The notes: generated by a model from the sequence alone, not told the origin. A stretch of DNA of 64,000 nucleotides from an uncultured Tenacibaculum sp. (GCA_947492185.1 CANLMR010000003.1:124001-188000), one strand, 5' to 3'. Shown: positions 28,081 to 37,868, counted from the stretch's first letter. Numbers and translations: made by a program.

Positions 28081-29049
28081 TTAATCAAAAGATTGACGTT
28101 GCTCTTGAGAAGCTTTTTGCATTGCTATAAATTCTTCTGGAGATAAATCACCATAGTAATAATAAATTGGGTTTACTGGTCTTCCATTTCTATGCACTTC
28201 ATAATGTAAATGTGGCGCAGCAGAACGTCCAGTATTACCAACATAGCCTATCAAGTCACCTCTTTTAACTTTCTGTCCTCTTTTTGCTATAATTTTACTC
28301 ATATGAGCATAAACAGTTTTATAACCATAATCATGCTCAATATAAACAACCTTTCCAAACGTAGCACTTCTGTTAGCTCTTACTATTTTACCATTTCCAG
28401 ATGCATATATTGGAGTACCAGTTGGCGCCGTAAAATCCATTCCATTATGCATACGCCAAGATTTTAATATAGGATGCAAACGCATTCCGTATCCAGAAGC
28501 CATCCGCGTTTCATCTTCATTTTTAATTGGTTTTATAGCAGGAATAGAAGCTAGCATTTTTTCTTTTTTCTTTGCTAATTCAACAATTTCGTCTAGAGAT
28601 TTTGATTGTACAACAATTTGTTTAGATAAAACATCTAGATCCATTGTAACATCCTTGATCATCTCAGAATTATCAAATCCTTCTAAATTTTTATATCGAT
28701 TAACTCCACCAAAACCAGCTTTACGTTGTTCATCTGGAATTGGATTGGCTTCAAAATAAGTTCTATATATATAATTATCGCGTTCTTGTAAATCAGCAAG
28801 AACATCTGTGGTTTCTTGCATTCGTTTACTTAATAATTCATAGTGCAATTTTAAATTCTCCATTTCTCTTCGTTGAGCCTTTTCTGTTGGAGACTCTAAG
28901 AATTGGCTTAACACAACAAACCCTAAGAATGCAACTAAAGCTACGCCAATCAATCCAATTAGTGTGTTCTTTAATTTATCCCTTTTTCTTACCTCTATTT
29001 GCTGGTAAGATAGTGTCTCTGGGTCATAATAATATTTTACTTTTGCCAT
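28081..29049 (-). CDS. M23 family peptidoglycan metallopeptidase
   Basis: A 322-residue membrane-anchored hydrolase. A transmembrane helix (about 28-48) is followed by a periplasmic coiled coil (about 60-180) and a C-terminal M23/LytM domain (about 190-300) with MHNGMDFTAPTGTPIYASG, where the His and Asp bind zinc, and HLHYEV holding further ligands. LytM proteins cut peptide cross-links of peptidoglycan; the coiled coil suggests use as a cell-shape or division factor. A TACATTTG element ends only 5 nt before the ATG at 29049, so the mRNA may be leaderless. Divergent from alaS. Confidence 0.92.
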   Translation of the reverse strand: MAKVKYYYDPETLSYQQIEVRKRDKLKNTLIGLIGVALVAFLGFVVLSQFLESPTEKAQRREMENLKLHYELLSKRMQETTDVLADLQERDNYIYRTYFEANPIPDEQRKAGFGGVNRYKNLEGFDNSEMIKDVTMDLDVLSKQIVVQSKSLDEIVELAKKKEKMLASIPAIKPIKNEDETRMASGYGMRLHPILKSWRMHNGMDFTAPTGTPIYASGNGKIVRANRSATFGKVVYIEHDYGYKTVYAHMSKIIAKRGQKVKRGDLIGYVGNTGRSAAPHLHYEVHRNGRPVNPIYYYYGDLSPEEFIAMQKASQEQRQSFD

Positions 29050-29071
29050 ACGACCAAATGTAGTATTTTTG
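29042..29071 (+). promoter_or_regulatory. Candidate alaS promoter
   Basis: TTTG at 29042-29045 and TATTTTTG at 29064-29071 with 18 nt between them fit the Bacteroidetes -33/-7 pattern. The -33 element lies in the first codons of the divergent M23 gene. It leaves a leader of about 100 nt before alaS at 29181. Confidence 0.45.
29055..29062 (-). promoter_or_regulatory. -7 element abutting the M23 peptidase start
   Basis: On the minus strand TACATTTG, followed by 5 nt and then the ATG at 29049. This places the transcription start at or next to the start codon. Confidence 0.4.
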
Positions 29072-29180
29072 TGTCCTTTATTAAGAGGAAAACATATTAG
29101 GTTAGACAGACAAATTTATAAAATGTTTCAATACATATGTATTCTTTCTGCTCAATTAGAAATAATTTAACGAAAAAACA

Positions 29181-31796
29181 ATGAAATCTCAAGAGATAAG
29201 AACTAAGTTTTTAGAATTTTTCAAGTCTAAACAACATGAAATTGTTCCTTCTGCACCTATGGTGTTAAAAAATGATCCAACCCTAATGTTTACAAACTCA
29301 GGTATGGCTCCATTTAAAGAATATTTCTTGGGAAATGCCACACCAAAAAGTACTCGTATTTCTGATTCTCAAAAATGTCTACGTGTTTCTGGAAAGCATA
29401 ATGATTTAGAAGAAGTAGGGTATGACACGTATCACCATACTATGTTTGAAATGTTAGGAAACTGGAGCTTTGGTGATTATTTCAAAAAAGAGGCAATTGC
29501 TTGGGCATGGGAATTATTAACTGAAGTTTATAAAATCCCTAAAGACATTTTATATGTTACCGTTTTTGAAGGTGATGAAAAAGATGGAACAAAAATGGAT
29601 CAAGATGCTTACGATATTTGGAAACAATACATTTCTGAAGATCGTATTTTGATGGGAAATAAAAAAGACAACTTCTGGGAAATGGGGGATCAAGGACCAT
29701 GCGGACCATGTTCTGAGATTCATGTTGATATTCGTTCTGAACAAGAAAGAACTAAAGTTGATGGTAAATCTTTAGTAAATGAAGATCATCCACATGTTGT
29801 CGAAATTTGGAACTTAGTTTTCATGCAATTCAATAGAAAAGCTAACGGCTCTTTAGAAGAATTACCGGCTAAACATATTGATACAGGAATGGGATTTGAG
29901 CGTCTTTGTATGGTTTTACAAGGAGTTCAATCTAATTACGATACTGACGTATTCACACCATTAATTCGAGAAATTGAAACAATTACTGGAATTGAATACG
30001 GAAAAGATGAGAAAATTGATATTGCAATTCGTGTAATTGCAGATCATGTAAGAGCTGTTTCTTTTGCTATTGCAGACGGACAGTTACCAAGTAATAATGG
30101 CGCTGGATATGTAATTCGTAGAATTTTAAGAAGAGCAATTCGTTATGGATTTACCTTCTTAAATAAAAAAGAGCCTTTCATTTACAAATTGGCAGAAACG
30201 CTTTCTCATCAAATGGGAGATGCTTTTCCTGAAATTAGAAAGCAAGACACACTTGTGCATAATGTAATTAAAGAAGAAGAGCAATCTTTCTTAAGAACTT
30301 TAGATCAAGGATTATTATTACTTGACAAAGTAATTGAAGGAACAAAAGGTAAAGAAGTTTCTGGTAAAAAAGCTTTCGAATTGTATGATACTTATGGTTT
30401 CCCTTTAGATTTAACTCAGTTAATCGCTCGTGAAAAAGGGTATGAAATTAATGAAGAGGAATTTAATGCTGGAATGAAAGCTCAAAAAGATCGTTCAAGA
30501 GCTGCATCTGCTAGTGAAACTGGTGATTGGGTTATATTGATAGAAGACGAAACTGAAGAATTTGTAGGTTATGACACCTTAGAAGTTGATGTAAAACTGA
30601 CACGTTACAGAAAAGTAACTACTAAAAAAGATGGTGATCAATATCAACTAGTATTTAATATGACACCTTTCTATCCTGAAGGTGGTGGACAAGTTGGTGA
30701 CAAAGGTTATTTAGAGGCTCCAAATGGAGACAATATTTATATTTTAGACACTAAGAAGGAAAACAATGTAATTATTCATTTTACAAAAAACCTTCCTAAG
30801 CATCTTAATGAAACTTTTAAAGCAGTAGTAAATGATGAATTCAGAAAATTATCTGCTAGCAATCATACAGCTACTCACCTATTACATCAAGCGTTACGTA
30901 CAATTTTAGGAACACATGTTGAACAAAAAGGATCTTTAGTTAGCCCTGATTATTTACGTTTTGATTTTTCTCACTTCTCGAAAGTGGACAAAGATCAACT
31001 TGTAGAAATTGAAGAGTTTGTAAATGCTCGAATTCGTGAGAACTTACCCTTAGAAGAAAAAAGAAACATTCCAATGCAACAAGCAATTGATGAAGGAGCT
31101 ATTGCATTATTTGGAGAAAAATACGGTGATAGCGTAAGAGCAATTCGTTTTGGGCAATCTATGGAATTGTGTGGAGGAACACATGTTCAACAAACTGGAG
31201 ATATTTGGTATTTCAAAATAAAATCTGAAGGAGCTGTTGCTTCAGGTATTCGTCGTATTGAAGCGATTACAAACCTTGCTGTTGGAGATTATTTTGAAAA
31301 TGTAGAACGTAATTTCTCTAAAGTTAAAGCATTACTTAAAAATCCAAAAGATGTAGCAAAATCAGTGAGTTCTTTACAAGATGAAAATGCTGCTCTTAAA
31401 AAACAAATTGAGCAATTACAAAAAGATAAGGCTAAGAATATGAAAGGTGATTTAAAAAACCAAATCACTGAAATAAATGGTGTAAACTTTTTAGCTACAA
31501 AAGTAGATTTAGATCAAGGTAGCGTTAAAGATGTTATGTTTGAACTAGGTAGAGAAATTGATAATCTTTTTGTGTTATTTGCTACTGCACCAACTAAAGA
31601 AAAAGCAATGTTAACTTGCTATATTTCTAAAGATTTAGCAAACGAAAAAGGTTATGATGCTGGAAAGGTAGTTAGAGAATTAGGAAAACTTATCCACGGT
31701 GGTGGTGGTGGACAAAACTTCTTCGCTACAGCTGGTGGTAAAAATCCTGGAGGAATTCCAAAGGCTATAGAACGCGCTAAAGATTATATAGTTTAA
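29181..31796 (+). CDS. alaS: Alanine--tRNA ligase
   Basis: An 871-residue enzyme that charges tRNA-Ala. The N-terminal class II core shows [15 protein letters not shown] motif 1 ([15 protein letters not shown]), then [15 protein letters not shown]; the editing domain holds the [12 protein letters not shown] zinc site and [11 protein letters not shown]; the C-terminal DHHA1 part carries a glycine-rich [14 protein letters not shown]. Length is normal. A terminator with a GAAA loop follows the stop. It stands divergent from the M23 gene. Confidence 0.98.
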   Translation: MKSQEIRTKFLEFFKSKQHEIVPSAPMVLKNDPTLMFTNSGMAPFKEYFLGNATPKSTRISDSQKCLRVSGKHNDLEEVGYDTYHHTMFEMLGNWSFGDYFKKEAIAWAWELLTEVYKIPKDILYVTVFEGDEKDGTKMDQDAYDIWKQYISEDRILMGNKKDNFWEMGDQGPCGPCSEIHVDIRSEQERTKVDGKSLVNEDHPHVVEIWNLVFMQFNRKANGSLEELPAKHIDTGMGFERLCMVLQGVQSNYDTDVFTPLIREIETITGIEYGKDEKIDIAIRVIADHVRAVSFAIADGQLPSNNGAGYVIRRILRRAIRYGFTFLNKKEPFIYKLAETLSHQMGDAFPEIRKQDTLVHNVIKEEEQSFLRTLDQGLLLLDKVIEGTKGKEVSGKKAFELYDTYGFPLDLTQLIAREKGYEINEEEFNAGMKAQKDRSRAASASETGDWVILIEDETEEFVGYDTLEVDVKLTRYRKVTTKKDGDQYQLVFNMTPFYPEGGGQVGDKGYLEAPNGDNIYILDTKKENNVIIHFTKNLPKHLNETFKAVVNDEFRKLSASNHTATHLLHQALRTILGTHVEQKGSLVSPDYLRFDFSHFSKVDKDQLVEIEEFVNARIRENLPLEEKRNIPMQQAIDEGAIALFGEKYGDSVRAIRFGQSMELCGGTHVQQTGDIWYFKIKSEGAVASGIRRIEAITNLAVGDYFENVERNFSKVKALLKNPKDVAKSVSSLQDENAALKKQIEQLQKDKAKNMKGDLKNQITEINGVNFLATKVDLDQGSVKDVMFELGREIDNLFVLFATAPTKEKAMLTCYISKDLANEKGYDAGKVVRELGKLIHGGGGGQNFFATAGGKNPGGIPKAIERAKDYIV

Positions 31797-31806
31797 AACA
31801 CATATT

Positions 31807-31834
31807 AAAAACCAACTGAAAAGTTGGTTTTTTT
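31807..31834 (+). terminator. Rho-independent terminator after alaS
   Basis: AAAAACCAACT, GAAA tetraloop, AGTTGG and then seven T, 10 nt after the alaS stop. Confidence 0.85.
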
Positions 31835-31861
31835 GTTTAGTTTTATTCCAAAATCAACTCA

Positions 31862-32344
31862 ATGAATATTTATACAGCTGATTTATGCGATGATTTTATT
31901 GATGTACTCCAAGTGGCTACTCCAATAGGGTTTAAAGACTATGGTGCAAAAAAGAATTTTAATGGTGAGATCGTTACTGTAAAATGTTTTGAAAAGAACC
32001 CATTAGTAAAACAAACTCTTAATACTGATGGAACAGGAAAAGTTTTAGTTGTTGATGGTGGCGGATCATTAAATTGTGCTCTTATGGGAGATAATTTAGC
32101 TGCTATGGGAATTAAAAATAATTGGAATGGAGTTGTTATTTTTGGTTGTATTCGTGATAGCAGAGAAATAGCAAACATGGAAATTGGTGTAAAAGCATTA
32201 GGTACAACCCCTAGAAAAAGCATAAAAATTCCTGAAGGAGAGGTTAATATTAAAATATCTTTTGCTAGTATAGATTTTATTCCTGGCCATTATATTTATT
32301 GTGATGAAGATGGAATTGTAGTATCAAAAACTAAATTGGTTTAA
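31862..32344 (+). CDS. rraA: Ribonuclease E activity regulator RraA family protein
   Basis: A 160-residue RraA-like protein. The typical GNGKVLVVDGGGSLNCALMGDNLA-type core (KVLVVDGGGSLNCALMG), the NNWNGVVIFGCIRDSREIA segment and GTTPRKS are all present. In E. coli RraA binds and inhibits RNase E; related folds also include 4-hydroxy-4-methyl-2-oxoglutarate aldolases, which share GD and R metal/substrate residues, so an aldolase activity cannot be excluded. It precedes the GSCFA gene by 9 nt, probably as an operon. Confidence 0.88.
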   Translation: MNIYTADLCDDFIDVLQVATPIGFKDYGAKKNFNGEIVTVKCFEKNPLVKQTLNTDGTGKVLVVDGGGSLNCALMGDNLAAMGIKNNWNGVVIFGCIRDSREIANMEIGVKALGTTPRKSIKIPEGEVNIKISFASIDFIPGHYIYCDEDGIVVSKTKLV

Positions 32345-32353
32345 ACTCTTTAT

Positions 32354-33304
32354 ATGAATCTACAAACTCAAATATCACTTCAAAAAGAAGCTCATCATCA
32401 AATTGATTACAATTCTAAATTGTTTCTTTTAGGTTCTTGTTTCTCTGAAAATATTGGAAACAAACTTTCGTATTATAAGTTTCAATCAACTCAAAATCCA
32501 TTAGGTATTTTGTTTCACCCAAAAGCTATTGAACAATTAGTTTTAAATGCAATAAACTCTAAAAAATATACAGAAGAAGATATTTTCGAATTAAATGAAC
32601 GCTGGCATTGTTTTGATGCGCATTCTCAAGTGAGTTCCAATTCAAAAGAAGAACTGCTTCAAAACTTAAACACAGCTATTAAAACAACCAAAGAACAACT
32701 TCTTAGTTCAACGCACATTATAATTACCTTAGGAACGGCTTGGGTTTATAGATATATTAGTTCTGATACAATAGTTGCAAACTGTCATAAAGTTCCGCAA
32801 AAGCAATTTTTAAAAGAATTACAATCTGTTGATGAAGTAACTGAAAATTTAGAGAGCATCTCCGAATTGATTAAATCGGTAAATCCTAAAGCTTCAATTA
32901 TTTTTACAGTTTCTCCTGTGCGACATATTAAAGATGGTTTTATACAAAACCAACAAAGTAAATCGCATTTAATTGCTGGCATTCACAACGTAGTTGAACC
33001 AAGAAAAAACATCCACTATTTCCCTTCATATGAAATTATGATGGATGAACTTCGTGATTATCGTTTTTATAAAGAAGATATGATTCATCCAAATCAAACG
33101 GCAATTCATTATATCTGGGAAAAGTTCGTATATGGTTGGTTTAATGAATCTTCATTATCAACTATGAAAAGAGTTGAGGAGATTCAAAAAGGAATAATTC
33201 ATAAACCCTTTAACCCTAATTCTGATGCACATCAGAAATTTATAGAAAAACTAACATTAAAAAAAGAGCAACTCAAAAAGGAATTTTCATTTATGGAATT
33301 CTAA
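32354..33304 (+). CDS. GSCFA domain-containing protein
   Basis: A 316-residue protein of the GSCFA family, related to SGNH hydrolases. The name-giving motif is in FLLGSCFSENIGNKL (about residues 29-43), followed by IITLGTAWVYRY, TVSPVRHIKDGF and a HPNQTAIHYIW segment with the Asp/His-like end of a catalytic site. Substrate unknown. It has no leader, so is probably cytoplasmic. It begins 9 nt after rraA. Confidence 0.9.
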   Translation: MNLQTQISLQKEAHHQIDYNSKLFLLGSCFSENIGNKLSYYKFQSTQNPLGILFHPKAIEQLVLNAINSKKYTEEDIFELNERWHCFDAHSQVSSNSKEELLQNLNTAIKTTKEQLLSSTHIIITLGTAWVYRYISSDTIVANCHKVPQKQFLKELQSVDEVTENLESISELIKSVNPKASIIFTVSPVRHIKDGFIQNQQSKSHLIAGIHNVVEPRKNIHYFPSYEIMMDELRDYRFYKEDMIHPNQTAIHYIWEKFVYGWFNESSLSTMKRVEEIQKGIIHKPFNPNSDAHQKFIEKLTLKKEQLKKEFSFMEF

Positions 33305-33484
33305 TAGTAATAAACTACTAAAGTTTTAATTCCTTAAAAACCTTAACTCATTCCAATAAACTCTTTATTCGTTCTATTTTTCGTTTTCTCATTGAGTTTA
33401 GTTCAGATATTTGAAGTGTTCAAGAAAATCAAAAAAGCTTTTCTAAACATACTAAACTTAATATTAACTTAAAACTTTATAAAA

Positions 33485-33805
33485 ATGGGAAATGTTAAAT
33501 CAACAATTTATTCAACTACTGCAAAAGATCCAATGACACAGTTAAACTTTTCAACTGAATTCAATTGTGAAGCTGCTGTTGTAAAAGTAGATTTTTTGAA
33601 AAGTGGGAGTGTTGTAACTAGCCAGAGCTACAACTTAGATAACGCTAATCGTATTGCTGAAATTAAATTAGAAGTTACAGATATGAAATCTGAAGGCACA
33701 TTGACTTTTGCTGCTGATGGTAATGCAATTGCTTATTCAGGAGTTGGAATTTGGGGAAATGTTACTTCTTTTAGAGCAGAAAATGTTGCTGTTGCTTATA
33801 GATAA
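33485..33805 (+). CDS. Orphan 106-residue beta-rich protein
   Basis: A 106-residue protein with no leader and no family I recognise. It is made of alternating short strands (AAVVKVDFLKSGSVVTSQSYNLD, then IAEIKLEVTDM and GTLTFAADGNAIAYSG), giving a compact beta-sandwich impression. A 180 nt AT-rich gap precedes it and a strong hairpin terminator follows, so it is transcribed alone. Codon use looks like its neighbours. Confidence 0.6.
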   Translation: MGNVKSTIYSTTAKDPMTQLNFSTEFNCEAAVVKVDFLKSGSVVTSQSYNLDNANRIAEIKLEVTDMKSEGTLTFAADGNAIAYSGVGIWGNVTSFRAENVAVAYR

Positions 33806-33832
33806 GCTTTAAGAATGTAATCGTAAGTAAAT

Positions 33833-33861
33833 AAAAAGAGATGCTTTTAGCATCTCTTTTT
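33833..33861. terminator. Bidirectional terminator between the orphan gene and rhodanese gene
   Basis: AAAAAGAGATGC, a five-base loop, and GCATCTCTTTTT form a stem with A and T tails on either side. It can end transcription from both converging genes. Confidence 0.8.
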
Positions 33862-33871
33862 ATTTTAAATC

Positions 33872-34183
33872 TTATAAATATTGATCAACATTACCCCAAG
33901 GTCCACCGTTGATTATATCAACTCCATGTCCTTGTAAAAATTCGGTAGCTTGTCCACTTCTTCCTCCGCTTCTACAAACAGCTACTACAGGTTTATTCCA
34001 AGATTTAATCTCTTCTACATTCTCTGGAATCGTATTTAATACAATGTGTTTTGCTCCTTCACTATGTCCTTCATTCCACTCTGCTAAAGTTCTTACATCT
34101 AAAACAACTGCACCTTTTCCTAGGTACTCTTGAATTTCATTTGCCATATTTTTCTTTCTAAATAATAAATTAAATAATTTCAT
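33872..34183 (-). CDS. Rhodanese-like domain protein
   Basis: A 103-residue single-domain rhodanese. VVLDVRTLAEWNEGHSEGAKHI and VVAVCRSGGRSGQATEFLQGHG hold the fold and the active-site Cys in the CRSGGRS loop, consistent with sulfurtransferase activity. A second possible start is at residue 13 (MANEIQEYL). It starts 3 nt after the phenylalanine hydroxylase gene and is probably co-transcribed with it. Confidence 0.9.
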   Translation of the reverse strand: MKLFNLLFRKKNMANEIQEYLGKGAVVLDVRTLAEWNEGHSEGAKHIVLNTIPENVEEIKSWNKPVVAVCRSGGRSGQATEFLQGHGVDIINGGPWGNVDQYL

Positions 34184-34186
34184 TTT

Positions 34187-35944
34187 TTAAACTACTTGCT
34201 CGTTATAGATAATAGACAATCCATCATTAATTAGACTTGAATATTCTTCATCAACTTTAAGATTATCTAAATACGTTTTTATTTCATGCTGAACATTGTA
34301 ATTATTACCTACAGATAATTCATACAATTCTAATGCCAATAACCAATCAGCATTAAACTTTTCTTGTACAATACTAAAGATTCCTAAAATTGCATTCTCA
34401 GAAACAGTATTTTCTTCTCTCATTTGTCGAACTTGGTCATACAAAGCATAGAGTTCTCTATCAGCATCTGAGTAATTAATTTTATGTGTTTTAGTTTCAG
34501 AAACCTTACCAAGATCTTCATAAGAATTTACATCTGCTGGTCCAGCATAAGCTGAAACAATATCAACTCCAACAGCCATATCATAAATCCCCCAATCTGG
34601 ATGGAATAACACTTTATCAAAATGAGTTACAGTACAATTTTTAAAAGAAATTAATAAAATTCTACCTCTTAAATCTCTTGTTCCTGTAATTACTTCCCCT
34701 TCAACTTTTACTCCACCTTCAAACTCTAAATTTACGGTTTTACCTTCATAGATACCATAAGCTTCTAAATCTCTTGGGCTCATATTCTCAATTGGAATAT
34801 TTATTCCTTTTAATTTACCAATTGGACTTCCAAATCCCTCTTTATGATAATTAATTCCATGTCCAATTAATTCTTTATCTCTATTGGCAAGTGCAGTACC
34901 TCCAGTAGTTTGAATATAAATTGGTTTATTATTTGTATTTGTAATTACATTTGAAAATACTCCTGAAATTTGGATTCCTGTAGACAACTCAATAGTTCCT
35001 AAATTTTTAGAATCTATTAGTTTTTTCACTCCACTTAATCCTCCTTTACGGATTCCCATTGTATTTGCATATTGCTCTAACACTAAACTTAAATGCGCAA
35101 AATCTGGAGTAACAAATAATTGTGGTTGTGGTTTAGTAATATCAAAAGAAACATTTGATGCTTCAAGTGTGTAAGGTAATTTTTTAACCGAATCTTGCAT
35201 ACACCATTTACTTTCACCAATAGAAGATAATAAACCAGCTCCATAAATCTTAGGATTTTTTAACATTCCTATCAAACCATACTCTACAGTCCACCAATGT
35301 AAATTTCTAATCTGAGCCATTTCAGAAAGTTCTCCCATATTATTCTGCAACCATTCGACTTTCTCTTGTGCATCTTGAATTTCTTTTTTCGCAGAATTTG
35401 GGTTTTCTTTTAAAATAGAAAGTAATCGAATCGCCTCATACATCTCATAATCCCGTGAAGATGAAATTGCTTTTGCTCCTATTTCACCAAACCTCCTTAA
35501 ATATTCAGCATATTCGGGATTTGCAATAATTGGTGCGTGACCTGCTGCTTCATGAATAATATCTGGAGCAGGTGTGTATTTAATATGATCTATAGTTCTC
35601 ATATCTGAAGCAATTACCAAAACATTATAGGCTTGAAATTCCATAAATGCATTAGGAGGAATAAACCCATCAACAGACACTGCAGCCCAACCTATTTCCT
35701 TTAAAATTCTATTCATACCTTCCATTCTGGGGATTGTATCAATAGAAATACCTGTTTTATCTAAACCTTTTAAATAAGAGCCATGTGCTACTTTTCCTAA
35801 ATAATCTACATTCATTCTCATTACATATCGCCATACTGCTTGGTTTTGAGAAGTATATTCATTGTAGGGTTGCTTTACCACAAATTTATGAAGATGTTTA
35901 GGCAACTTCTTAGTAACTTCATTAAGCTCAAAGTGAGTATCCAT
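34187..35944 (-). CDS. phhA: Phenylalanine-4-hydroxylase-type aromatic amino acid hydroxylase
   Basis: A 585-residue non-haem iron, pterin-dependent hydroxylase. Ligands are H131 and H136 (HEAAGH) and E221 in WWTVEYGL. The catalytic domain occupies about the first 270 residues, as in bacterial phenylalanine hydroxylases; it lacks the eukaryotic ACT domain. The remaining about 300 residues form a C-terminal extension with beta-rich segments (PIYIQTTGGTALANRDKEL, VNLEFEGGVKVEGEV) and a helical end, characteristic of a Bacteroidota/Flavobacteriia subfamily. A pterin dehydratase gene is not in this window. Divergent from the M48 gene. Confidence 0.85.
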   Translation of the reverse strand: MDTHFELNEVTKKLPKHLHKFVVKQPYNEYTSQNQAVWRYVMRMNVDYLGKVAHGSYLKGLDKTGISIDTIPRMEGMNRILKEIGWAAVSVDGFIPPNAFMEFQAYNVLVIASDMRTIDHIKYTPAPDIIHEAAGHAPIIANPEYAEYLRRFGEIGAKAISSSRDYEMYEAIRLLSILKENPNSAKKEIQDAQEKVEWLQNNMGELSEMAQIRNLHWWTVEYGLIGMLKNPKIYGAGLLSSIGESKWCMQDSVKKLPYTLEASNVSFDITKPQPQLFVTPDFAHLSLVLEQYANTMGIRKGGLSGVKKLIDSKNLGTIELSTGIQISGVFSNVITNTNNKPIYIQTTGGTALANRDKELIGHGINYHKEGFGSPIGKLKGINIPIENMSPRDLEAYGIYEGKTVNLEFEGGVKVEGEVITGTRDLRGRILLISFKNCTVTHFDKVLFHPDWGIYDMAVGVDIVSAYAGPADVNSYEDLGKVSETKTHKINYSDADRELYALYDQVRQMREENTVSENAILGIFSIVQEKFNADWLLALELYELSVGNNYNVQHEIKTYLDNLKVDEEYSSLINDGLSIIYNEQVV

Positions 35945-36056
35945 AGGTTAAAATTCTTACTGTTGTTTGTAAGCATAAAAATACTCAATTGAAAATAAAT
36001 AACCTTTAAAATTTTGATTTTTGTATCTTTACATGTAACACAAAAAACTATAAGAA

Positions 36057-36839
36057 ATGAGAAGAGGAGGATTAAAATTCCGACTGTTAATTGGTCTTGT
36101 AATTGTTGCTTTTGCTTATTTAAGAAAATGCAGTCAACGCCAAGAAAACCCATATACTGGAAAAGTTCAAACAATTAGTTTAAGTCCAGAGCAAGAAATA
36201 GCTATTGGTTTACAACAGGCGCCTTCAATGGCCAATCAACATGGAGGTTTATACCCAAGTAATGACTATCAAACATACATAGATAAAATTGGTCAACGTT
36301 TAGTTGATAATTCTATGGCCAAAAGATCGGAATATAAATACGAATTTCACTTACTTAGAGATGATAGAACAATAAATGCGTTTGCTTTACCTGGTGGGCA
36401 AATTTTTATTACTTATGCGCTACTTTCTAAATTAACAGATAATTCTGGTAAAATAAGTGAAGACATGGTTGCTGGAGTTTTAGGTCATGAAATTGGTCAT
36501 GTTTTAGGAAGACACTCTAACGAACGTATTAGTGAAGCTAATTTCTGGAAATTAATTACAATGGGAGCTTCAGTTGGAGCAGATTTAGGGAGCTTAGCTA
36601 ATAGTGTAGGTCAAAACACCTTACTTAAAAACGGTAGAGGCGATGAATTAGAGAGTGATGACTTAGGTGTTAAATTAATGCTCGATGCAGGTTACGACCC
36701 AAGGTATTTAATTAATGTAATGGAAGTGTTAAAAGCAGCAGCTGGACCAAATAGAACTCCAGAATTTCAAAGTACTCACCCTGATCCAGAAAACAGAATT
36801 CAAAAAATAAAGGAAGCCATTCAAAAATATGGTAGATAA
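36057..36839 (+). CDS. M48 family metallopeptidase
   Basis: A 260-residue zinc peptidase. A short N-terminal hydrophobic leader (about 8-22) places it at the periplasmic side or as a membrane-anchored protein; a Cys follows in YLRKCSQ. The zinc motif HEIGHVLGRHSNE lies near residue 146, with a downstream ELESDDLGVKLM Glu as third ligand. Such M48/BepA-like proteins act in outer membrane protein quality control. A hairpin terminator follows. Confidence 0.92.
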   Translation: MRRGGLKFRLLIGLVIVAFAYLRKCSQRQENPYTGKVQTISLSPEQEIAIGLQQAPSMANQHGGLYPSNDYQTYIDKIGQRLVDNSMAKRSEYKYEFHLLRDDRTINAFALPGGQIFITYALLSKLTDNSGKISEDMVAGVLGHEIGHVLGRHSNERISEANFWKLITMGASVGADLGSLANSVGQNTLLKNGRGDELESDDLGVKLMLDAGYDPRYLINVMEVLKAAAGPNRTPEFQSTHPDPENRIQKIKEAIQKYGR

Positions 36840-36857
36840 AAAACTAATCTTTAAAAT

Positions 36858-36894
36858 AAAAAAAGGCCAATACGTTCTGTAATGGCCTTTTTTT
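36858..36894. terminator. Bidirectional terminator between M48 and coiled-coil genes
   Basis: Stem AAAAAAAGGCCA / TGGCCTTTTTTT around a 13 nt loop, positioned between two converging genes. Confidence 0.75.
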
Positions 36895-36915
36895 GGTTTT
36901 AACAAAATGTGAAAA

Positions 36916-37743
36916 TTAAGCTCCTTTTAGCTTTTTAATAGCTTCTTTTTTGTTTTCTATCTCTCTCTCTATCTTATTTAATCTCTTTTCAATTCTTTCA
37001 ATAACCGAAGTTCTTCTAACGATAGATTCTTGTGATAAAGAACCATCATTTTTGGCAGCTTCTAATTTGTTCTTCTTTCTTTTTAAACCTTCTCTTCCAC
37101 TGATTAAAATTTCCTCATTAACACTAATATCATCTTCATACTCCATTATTTTTTCTCTGTTTTCAGCAGTTATCTTATCCTGAATAGCTTTCTTTTCAGC
37201 TTCAATCTTTTTGTTTAGCTTAGTTAACTCCTCATTCTTCTTACGCAACTCTTCTTGTTGTTTAGCATAAGCTTCTTGACTTGCTTTAATTTCTTGAGCT
37301 AACTTTTCTTTAGCTAATTTTAATTTCTGTTCTTGTTCTTTTATATCAGAGATTTCCTCTTTAGCAACTACTTCCTTAACCTCAACTTCTGCTTTCTCTT
37401 CTACTTTTATATCTAAACTTTTCTTGAATGAAACAAGATCAGATTTTTGTTTAGTAATTTTTGATTCTAAATGAGTTAATCTAGATTCAACACTTCTAAT
37501 AATTTTTTCTTTTCTTTCTATTTCTGCTTTAGAAATTCTTTTTTTGTTTTTATCTTTTTCTAGTCTATCTTTAATTCTAGTTAATCCTTTTACTCCAGAA
37601 ACTAACATTTCTTCATTAACCTTAATTTCTTCTTCTTGAGTTTTAATTTGCTTTTTGTTTTCTCTAGAAATTTCTTGAGCAAAAGACATTTGAATATTTA
37701 AACACACTAATATAAGTGCTGGGAAAATTTTAAATACTTTCAT
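36916..37743 (-). CDS. Secreted coiled-coil protein with duplicated module
   Basis: A 275-residue protein: signal peptide (to about residue 22, ending MSFAQ), then almost entirely charged coiled coil. Two related modules are clear: residues about 30-100 (IKVNEEMLVSGVKGLTRIK ... IIRSVESRLTHLESKI) and about 200-270 (ISVNEEILISGREGLKRKK ... VIERIEKRLNKIEREI), separated by a glutamate/lysine-rich helix. No family is recognised. It could be a periplasmic spacer or scaffold. A minus-strand TTTG-N17-TACATTTG promoter lies about 95 nt upstream. Confidence 0.75.
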   Translation of the reverse strand: MKVFKIFPALILVCLNIQMSFAQEISRENKKQIKTQEEEIKVNEEMLVSGVKGLTRIKDRLEKDKNKKRISKAEIERKEKIIRSVESRLTHLESKITKQKSDLVSFKKSLDIKVEEKAEVEVKEVVAKEEISDIKEQEQKLKLAKEKLAQEIKASQEAYAKQQEELRKKNEELTKLNKKIEAEKKAIQDKITAENREKIMEYEDDISVNEEILISGREGLKRKKNKLEAAKNDGSLSQESIVRRTSVIERIEKRLNKIEREIENKKEAIKKLKGA

Positions 37744-37839
37744 TTTGTACTATACTTTTAATTTATTCTTTATTTACACTAATGTTTGATGCATAATTTT
37801 ATAAAAAGTCACAAACATTATCTTATTTTTTTGGGGCTG

Positions 37840-37868
37840 CAAATGTACAAATAAAAATGAAACACAAA
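37840..37868 (-). promoter_or_regulatory. Promoter of the coiled-coil gene
   Basis: On the minus strand TTTG (37865-37868), 17 nt, TACATTTG (37840-37847), a Bacteroidetes -33/-7 pair, leaving about a 90 nt leader. Confidence 0.55.
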
